DNA of 64,000 bases from Phlebopus portentosus (Eukaryota; Basidiomycota; Agaricomycetes; Boletales; Boletinellaceae), in contig JAYXKI010000001.1 in the NCBI GenBank assembly GCA_037892935.1, positions 1,054,001 to 1,118,000 on the forward strand, in the 5' to 3' direction. The notes under the pieces are model-generated. The model did not search any database. It saw only the letters and a list, made by a program, of their open reading frames with translations, and had not been told where the DNA came from. Numbering within the stretch: the first letter of the stretch is position 1; each line of letters starts with the position of its first letter. The position numbers and the translations under genes were made by a program. Shown here piece by piece: positions 58,867-64,000 of the stretch.

Positions 58867-59802
58867 GGTAGTCTTGCCCTAACGATCCGTCTGTCTTGAC
58901 GGGATCCTTTATAGTACTGGGTCTCGATGCGACACTGGACCTCCTGTAGTCATTCCGAGAGAGCACTGCAGATTCCTCTCAGGACATTCGCTGTGTCATC
59001 GAGAAAGTGGACACGGGAGCCGTTTGTGCTGACTGAGCCGTGTCAGTACGCAAGGAGAGCATCCGAAAAATCAACGACATCAGACTCCGGCAGGGTCAAA
59101 CATTTCTTTAGCGTTTTGAAAACAGAAGACACACGTTTATCTCAGTTCAACACAACACCCAAACGCCCTACTTAGCCGCCTAGAACGTTCTGGAAATCGA
59201 AGAAAGTATCCGATGTAGTTTCGGTCTTGCCTGAATTTCGTTCCTGTCGTCCAAGACTCTCGGATGTAGGAGAAAAGGCGGAATAAAAGCATGTCAGCGG
59301 AGTAATCGTGGAACTGCAGCTTCAAAAATAACACTCAGGATCCAAAGGGTCTACAAATGGGATGCTTGATACGTCGAAGTCAGTCAAAACTGAACACTGC
59401 ACCAGCCCTGCAGCTGCCGAAGTTCTTCCTCAGCTTGTTCAGTAGTTTCTTCGAGGATGAGGCCAAACGCCACCCTAATCCAAATCCCTTGGCGTCAAAT
59501 CCCTAGGAGAGTTCTTCCCAGACGAGCTTCGCAAATGATGGCACACAGACCGAAACCCGAAGGTAAAAATGAAATTGATGTTTGAGGACATGAGACTCGG
59601 TGGCTAGAGGGAAAGGATCAAAGGGGAAGTCCAGTTTTTGATGTTGTTTGTTTGTCCGTGTTTCCAGGAACAGCACCATTAGTAATACACGTCTCGTCAC
59701 AACAGGCTGTCAGCCTAGCCGTACCGCCGGTGGCACGCTTCTATACGCAGTCGTCAATGTTCAAATTAAACAGTCTCTCCAACTTCTTATCCTCGACGTA
59801 CT
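58867..59802. other. Upstream region of LPMO copy 2 and transporter promoter
   Basis: The left half repeats the DNA upstream of LPMO copy 1. The right half (59400-59802) leads to the divergent transporter gene. No gene is recognised; minus-strand frames here are short. Confidence 0.5.
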
Positions 59803-62800
59803 ATGGCAGATCTGAGGGGTACAGAACAAGCTACAGCTAACAAGGATAGTGCTCCAGCGAGCCAATCTCGAGGCGTTGCGAAGGCGTCCACCGAATCCTC
59901 AATAATTCCGCGTATCCTTGGCATGGCTCCGGCATGGATTTCTGACAACTTACGTTCGGCACGTTCTTGGAAGTTGCTTGCGCGCTGCTGGATTGCGACA
60001 TGGACAGCGTTAATCGTCATGTTACCCAACAGGTCATTGACGACTCTCGGTAACACGTACGCTTCCATTCTGATTTTCCTATCATGTATGTTAACTTTGC
60101 CCCGAAGTGCGTTCTTTGGCATTCTGGTATCTCTTATAATACCTCCTAATATGCCAGTGCAGATGTTCTTTTTTGTAAGTACTAATTTCTTGTCAGGAAC
60201 TATCGCATTTAACTGTTATTCGCAGGCTGTCGCACTTCTGCTGATTGGTCAGTTGCTGGGATGGGGGCTAGGCTCAGCTGCAATGAAGGCTGCCACGAGT
60301 GCACGAGATCAAGTTGTACTCCGATCAACTTATGAGGCGGCCGAGCAAACGCATGTTATATATTCAACTTCTTTGCTCTGTCGCGCCTCATGATTTCACA
60401 CAGAGCAGCAACTGCGGCAAATCCTGACGTAGCTTTCAGGCTAGAAATATTCGAGGGAATTTTCCTAGATGCTCGGTATGACGAGTTTTCTGTCAAGGAG
60501 CGTCAAATATGCTCAGGTGACTCTCAGGTCTACCGTCGTTTACGGAGTAATGCTCGGGGTGTTCTCTTTCATGTTTGGACTTGGCAGAGCCTATCGGCCC
60601 CGTTTGGCTTTGCTTGTCATGTTTGGGCAAATCGTTCTTGATATATTCTGCGTGAGTCTCATGCAGCAATTCCTATTCTCCAATTACTGAAGCAGATTTT
60701 AGACATTCGGTCCCTTGTTCCCTAACACTCAGTTCATGATAGTAACGTCTTTCCTGGTCTCAACAAGCGTATATTTCGCCATTGGCATCGCCTGTTGCGT
60801 ATTGATCTTTCCAGAGACCATGAACCACTCCTATCTCGTCGCTGTCGAGGCACTCCTGGGACAACTAAAAGGCTATGGGCAACTTTACGAAGCTGTGCTG
60901 GAAATGTCACCAGAAGATATAATTATCGATTCGAATGGCGTTGTTGATCGGTGCGCTAAACAACGCATTGGCTTAGTTCTAGCAGTTCAGAACTGTAAGC
61001 TATCTGTTATTAAGTTGTCGATCAACTGCTCATGGAAGTTCAGTGGAACAGAAGAGTGGATTGATAAATGCCGAATTCAGCTACGGACGTTGGAATGGCT
61101 CAGACGCAAGGTGAGGGTCGTGGATATTTTGAGACGTAAATTTCTGACTTTTCTTTTGACAGAGCTCTTGAGCAACCTCTTCGCCTTGTCGTCGCGCGTA
61201 TGACAAGCTTCTATTCCTATCCAAAACTTCTTCATAAGTCATCCCCCGGTTCTCTTTCTCGTTCAACGACGAACTCTGAGGATACGGCAGGTCCTTTTTC
61301 AACGGGAAACTCCGTGGAGATTGCTGGCGATACAGAACTCCTCCGCCAGCTAAACTCCAGACAGTATGCCCTCGAGGCTGAGAAGAATGTACGAATGGCG
61401 GATATTTCACCTATACTTTTCAGTTCAACAGCCGAACTTCGTACAGCATGCCTAGAAGGACTTGATGCTGCACAAGACATGGTAAAGCAAGTGAATCGAA
61501 GGCGATGGAGTCGCGGACCACAGATTGTTGAAGAGAAAGAAGCAGCACTTACTAAGGCGCTCGATCGTCTTCGAGCGAGTGTCGACTCTTACAAATCTCA
61601 AGGTCGTCTGGCAGTCGTTGAGCCATTTGTGCCTATGCTACGCGCAGCCGATGCAGACAATGAATTACGCAAGCGCCTGCCAATTCGCTCTCTTATCGTC
61701 GCATCATCTTTCTCTGCTCAGCTTGTGGTGACAGCTAATAGCATCATTGAACTGGTCGATCTTATTCGAAAGACGACCAATAAACGGCGGCACGCTCGTT
61801 TGTGGGCACCAAGCGGTCTGAGGGTGCTTGGTAATATTATCCTTAGGCGAGAAAAGGATCCATCACTTGAAATGGCCCTTGGAGAAAATGTTGTCGTTGA
61901 GCTAGGGAAGGAGGAAGAGGAAGAGGAAGTAGCATACAGTATGTTCATTCCGACGTCAAAGTCCAGCGAAGGCCAATTTTTGACTTTGATAAAGGGCGAG
62001 ATCCAGATAGCAAGTCTCCAACGAACATTATCCAGAATCTCATGAACGGAACTCATAATGTTTATGAGTGGAGTAAGACACCTGAAGCCATGGTAAGCAA
62101 AGATCATTGATGCCATCCATTATACGATCTTATTTGGATAGTTTGGATTCAAATATGCCATTCTCACCGTCCTCCTTTGGCTTCCGGCCGTCCTTCGTTC
62201 CTCTGCTAGTAGGTGACTGCTCAATATATATATATTTCACCCGCTGACTCTGCATGGATGGGAAGATTTATATTATGTCGAAAAAGGCGTTTGGTACGTT
62301 CGTATCACAAAGATTAATCGCTGCGCAAGTTCATCGACTTCATAGGGCACTGATCATGGCACAAACGGCGCTTAACGTTTATGTATCGGATACGATATAT
62401 AGGTACTTTCGTTCATACATCGTGACAATTGACTTCTTATGTTCGACGTTTAGTATCGTCACACGGACGTTGGGCACATTCCTCGGTTTAGTAATGGGTG
62501 ATTACCTTACAAATATTCACGTATGTATTAAAGACTAATCCAATGTTCCTGTTTCTAGGACTTCTAATATGGTACATCGGTGAGTGAAAACTGACTTCCG
62601 CCCTGATACATTAGTACTCGTCTTGATTGTTCTTGCTGCCAGGCAACGGTACTGGAAATGGGAATCCCTACGGCACTGCTGCAGCATATGGAGTGTTCAT
62701 TATTCCAGTTTTGTTCGCTCGCATTAATGCTCCGCCGACTATGTTGCAGCCCTTGATAATGTTCAGTGTACGTTTTCTCACGAGCCAAACTAGGGCGAGC

Positions 62801-64000
62801 GGCTGACCTCGTGTTGAACAGGCGACGCTATCACTGATAGTAGGATATAGTTGGATTGATGCGAAACTGAATCGTGAGTTTCCTTCCTTATTCCTTAAAG
62901 TCACCATCATGACTTATTCGTTGTCAGTCGTCGGAAATCCAGGCGTCGGATGGCCAATTGCATGGAAGCGGTTCGTGCTCGTCATGATCGGTATGCTTAT
63001 TCTTCTATCTTCTGAAGACATGACGGAAGACTGAATGGGCGCCCAAGGGATCGGCGCCATTGCTATTCTATCAATTCTGCCTCCGGTATCAGGACGAAAA
63101 GCAGTTCGTCTCCAAAATGCCGTGATGGTCGACGAGCTTTCAAGTATCTACTCATATCTCATGTCTATTTGGATTACCGAGGATAAAGAAGAGTCCCGCG
63201 TCGACAGCGAGGGAGAACTAGAAAGACCGGTTGCCGGTGAAGAAACTGGCACCGAAAAGACGTATTTGCCAAGTCCAGCAGCTGTAAAGCCTGGATGGGC
63301 CGCACCAGTCAAGAAACGCATGTTGAGACTCATGGAACAATTGCAGACGATGCAGATGCAGACCGTAATGGCAAGGCTTGAGGGGAACATTAGGGGAGCA
63401 TGGCCTTCGGAGGAGTATGAGAGATTGCTTGAGAAGGAGTCGGATATGCTAGCGGCTCTCGGACAGGTAATTGAACGCGATGTGGCGTAAAATTTTTGAA
63501 TCTTTACTGATACAAATGATTCCAGCTAGCTAGTGCATTGTACCATCTGGATCCTGATTGGAGAGCATCTTTGAATCGCAGGACTCTGATCCTGAATCCA
63601 AATTTCGTGAGTAGATGGATTCAGATGGCCTATCAAGATGTCGCTGATCCTCGTCGTCCCAGATCACAGACGTCATGTCGATTTTTGCCCTTGTATCCCA
63701 GTCTTTACGGACCGGAGCACCTATGCACCAAATCCTACCGACTACCCTGATGGAGCGCCTCCTCTATCACAGTACGCATGACATGCTCTCTCGCAGGGAT
63801 CAAGAACGCCTTGAGGACACTACCTATCTTGAACGAGTAAGTTCGTTTGAGTTCATATTCTTTTCAACTGGCGTCACTGCGGTGTCGCAAGTCATCGAGG
63901 TGAGCTTTCCTTATCTTAGTTAGTGTGTGTCGGTTTAATCCTAAATATATTCGGTAGTCACTCGACGAAATACACCGAATAACACGCGGTCTGTGTGGAG
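59803..64000 (+). CDS. Putative ER transporter, 6TM N-terminal family (3' end outside window)
   Basis: ATG 59803: MADLRGTEQATANKDSAPA, then a six-helix N-terminal domain (LARCWIATWTALIVMLP, TYASILIFLSCMLTLP, AVALLLIGQLLGWGLG, a GVMLGVFSFMFGLGRAYRP segment, VSTSVYFAIGIACCVLIFPETMNHSY). A soluble helical middle part (61200-62045 and flanking) contains PFVPMLRAADADNELRKRLPIRSL. A second hydrophobic set follows (GNPYGTAAAYGVFIIPVLFARI, GWPIAWKRFVLVMIG) and a C-terminal helical domain (ALGQ, LASALYHLDPDWRASLNRR). This is the aromatic-acid-exporter-related fungal family with DUF2421-like C-terminus. At least ten introns are present; the gene continues past the right edge. Confidence 0.8.

Noticed and set aside
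62220..62235. TA-dinucleotide run as a regulatory or structural element
   Set aside because: It lies within an intronic part of the transporter gene and is a simple repeat.

Overview
This window comes from the nuclear genome of a mushroom-forming basidiomycete (Agaricomycetes). The genes are dense and mostly split by 45-65 nt GT-AG introns. The gene order is that of a homeodomain (A) mating-type region: mitochondrial intermediate peptidase (mip), a cluster of HD1 and HD2 homeodomain genes, then glycogenin, the beta-flanking gene and a YPL109C-type ABC1 kinase. No rRNA, tRNA, CRISPR or intact transposon was recognised by eye.

Left flank (1-14 kb): a partial gene at the edge, an AIM6-like secreted phosphodiesterase, an unidentified gene or relic, an LRR protein, COG1 (Golgi tethering), a TMEM115-like Golgi membrane protein, a FAM32A homologue and a WHIM-domain chromatin protein. 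These are housekeeping genes whose introns can be joined almost completely.

Mating-type core (16-28.3 kb): mip, then HD1a, HD2a and HD1b all on the minus strand, then HD2b on plus. Only HD1b/HD2b form the usual divergent pair, with a 140 bp shared promoter. HD1a and HD2a lie in tandem, head to tail, and the spacers beside them share duplicated DNA. HD1 and HD2 products are expected to pair between mates to form the transcription factor that switches on dikaryotic development. Two HD genes (HD1a, HD2b) have frame changes that the obvious introns do not resolve.

Between the core and glycogenin (28.3-39.4 kb) the DNA is sparser. It holds a small unknown gene, an intronless 894-residue reverse-transcriptase-like gene of the cellular rvt type, an APH-like kinase and a broken small gene. 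The rvt gene is the most unusual element: a domesticated polymerase inside the extended mating-type region.

Right flank (39.4-64 kb): glycogenin (with an apparent one-base frameshift in its catalytic domain), beta-fg, a coiled-coil protein, a DUF6534 membrane protein, an LEA-like hydrophilic protein, the ABC1 kinase, PEX11, an acyltransferase-like protein, two tandemly duplicated AA9 lytic polysaccharide monooxygenases (pointing to a plant-litter or wood decayer) and the first part of a large ER-transporter-like membrane protein that runs off the window.
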